Origin: Acidobacteriota bacterium
Lineage (GTDB): Bacteria; Acidobacteriota; Terriglobia; Terriglobales; Acidobacteriaceae
Direction: 5' to 3'
Length of the DNA: 14,251 nucleotides
NCBI GenBank assembly: GCA_003224835.1
Contig: QHZX01000301.1
Span: 1 to 14,251 of the forward strand
Shown in pieces: positions 13,448-14,251 of the stretch (its first letter is position 1; every line of letters begins with the position of its first letter). A program made the translations under genes and the position numbers. Under the pieces are notes generated by a model. It saw nothing but the letters and a program-made list of their open reading frames with translations. It ran no database searches and was not told the DNA's origin.

Positions 13448-14251
13448 TCAGACCGTGATACTACCGTCGTCGTTATACTCGCGTAGGGGAAAACACAGCT
13501 GGTCGTCAGTAAGTTTAATTGATAGGCGAAACTTCCGTAGACTTTTAAGCCGCTTTAAGGAGTCGTTCAAGCCTTTTTGAGTCGCACTCTGAACGCGATG
13601 AATTATGTCCAAATACATTGGATGCGGAACCCCCTCGAGATCAATTTTGGCTTGCGCGATGTGCCCAAGCTCTATTTCTCTCAAGTTTTCTAGCACTCTG
13701 CGGGTCTTTGCATCTATCGGAAAGGATGTGGTCGCGTCTGCATCACTCGTCTGGGCACAATTAGAGCTGTTACTCGAGAGTTCCGATAACAGTCGGGTAC
13801 GGAGACTATGGGCTGCTAGGCCGTTCACTGCATTTTCAAATCGAAACAATCGTTTCAACTTCCAATGAAACATTGCCATGCGTTCAACCTCCAGTTCCTC
13901 GAGAATCCCTATTGGCCCGATTTCTAAGCGACAGCGTTCGCAAAGCTCAGTGAACTCCTCCTTATCCTCTTGGGACAGCTCGAAATTCGCGTTTTTCGCA
14001 TAAAGTCCATGTGTAATACCGTTCCGGGAGCTATGATTCTTTCCCTCCGCTGTACGCGGCCCGGTGGATTTCTTGGCGTTCTGACGATTGGCTTCGCGTT
14101 TTCGATCTGAAACAGTGATTTTGTCGGGATGATTAGCGGAGTCAAGTATTTCCTGGTGGTTAAGGTTTTCGTGGTTAAGGTTTTCGTGGTTAAGGTTTTC
14201 GTGCTTAAGTTGTTCGTTATTAAGTTGATTGTTGCTAATGTATTTGTTGCT
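13448..14251 (-). CDS. KSTGPRT-motif hypothetical protein, 5' end outside the window
   Basis: The frame is open from the right edge (codon at 14251-14249) down to the stop at 13448, giving at least 267 residues. No ATG, GTG or TTG start was found before ATG 13879, so the true start is probably beyond the window; starting at 13879 would cut off the conserved part. That part is EANRQNAKKSTGPRTAEGKN followed by HSSRNGITHGLYAKN (codons at about 14104-13999), the pattern of a widespread family of acidobacterial and planctomycete hypothetical proteins. Downstream is a helical, charged region (DKEEFTELCERC, EELEVERMAMFHWKLKRLFRFE). Function unknown; the basic, Gly/Pro-rich motif hints at nucleic-acid contact, but this is only a guess. 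The N-terminal visible part is a five-residue repeat. ATG 13879 could serve as a weaker internal start. Confidence 0.7.
   Translation of the reverse strand, partial: SNKYISNNQLNNEQLKHENLNHENLNHENLNHQEILDSANHPDKITVSDRKREANRQNAKKSTGPRTAEGKNHSSRNGITHGLYAKNANFELSQEDKEEFTELCERCRLEIGPIGILEELEVERMAMFHWKLKRLFRFENAVNGLAAHSLRTRLLSELSSNSSNCAQTSDADATTSFPIDAKTRRVLENLREIELGHIAQAKIDLEGVPHPMYLDIIHRVQSATQKGLNDSLKRLKSLRKFRLSIKLTDDQLCFPLREYNDDGSITV
14156..14251 (-). repeat. 15-bp tandem repeat encoding a pentapeptide repeat
   Basis: The plus-strand unit GTGGTTAAGGTTTTC occurs three times exactly (14156-14170, 14171-14185, 14186-14200), then as the variants GTGCTTAAGTTGTTC (14201-14215), GTTATTAAGTTGATT (14216-14230) and GTTGCTAATGTATTT (14231-14245), and runs into the window edge. 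On the minus strand it is in frame with the gene at 13448 and encodes ENLNH three times, then EQLKH, NQLNN and KYISN. The identical copies lie nearest the conserved domain and divergence grows outwards, as expected for recent slippage expansion at one end. Confidence 0.93.

Noticed and set aside
13924..14145. 73-residue minus-strand ORF near the right edge
   Set aside because: It lies in another frame of the KSTGPRT-motif gene, whose own frame carries the conserved motif without a stop.
14156..14251. CRISPR array
   Set aside because: The repeats are 15 bp, directly adjacent with no spacers, and in frame with a coding region.

Overview
The window looks like a chromosomal segment of a soil-type Gram-negative bacterium, most likely an acidobacterium. 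This is inferred from gene content read by eye, not from a search: two secreted or outer-membrane proteins of kinds common there (a CARDB-domain protein and a CBM9/DUF5916 outer-membrane protein), a protein with the KSTGPRT...GKNHSSRNGITHGL motif familiar from acidobacterial and planctomycete hypothetical proteins, and an ordinary mid-to-high GC housekeeping background. No transposase, phage gene, integrase or CRISPR array is visible.

Layout. The left edge carries the 3' end of an unknown gene (3-284, +). Next is a type II toxin-antitoxin pair of VapBC type (356-984, +) whose promoter sits so close to the antitoxin that its mRNA is probably leaderless. The single-copy tmRNA gene ssrA follows (1110-1491, +), with a readable tag ORF (ANQQMAYAA). 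Downstream are two secreted or outer-membrane protein genes whose reading frames are both broken: a CARDB-domain exported protein (about 1813-3352), closed by a strong intrinsic terminator, and a CBM9/DUF5916 protein (3536-5840). A hairpin-rich convergent gap (5841-6097) separates these from a translationally coupled minus-strand pair: an RluA-type pseudouridine synthase (7270-8025) followed by a BaiN/HI0933-type flavoprotein (6098-7273).

Divergently, on the plus strand, come an outer-membrane porin-like protein with an N-terminal coiled coil (8333-9604) and a short single-lobe PstS-like periplasmic protein (9607-10092), which form a tight pair. Then come a divergent Fpg/Nei-type DNA glycosylase (10125-11024) and an operon of a fumarylacetoacetate-hydrolase-family enzyme (11141-12001) with an overlapping ACS-type MFS transporter (11991-13331). 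The last two together suggest uptake and cleavage of an organic or sugar acid. The right edge holds a minus-strand gene (13448 to beyond 14251) with the KSTGPRT motif and an upstream 15-bp tandem repeat that encodes a five-residue repeat.

No clearly new multi-gene system is visible. The most notable points are the two adjacent broken reading frames, the altered catalytic residues of the Fpg-like glycosylase, the porin/short-PstS pair, the leaderless vapBC promoter, the hairpin cluster at 5839-6084 and the in-frame pentapeptide repeat at the right edge. All family calls come from motif recognition alone.
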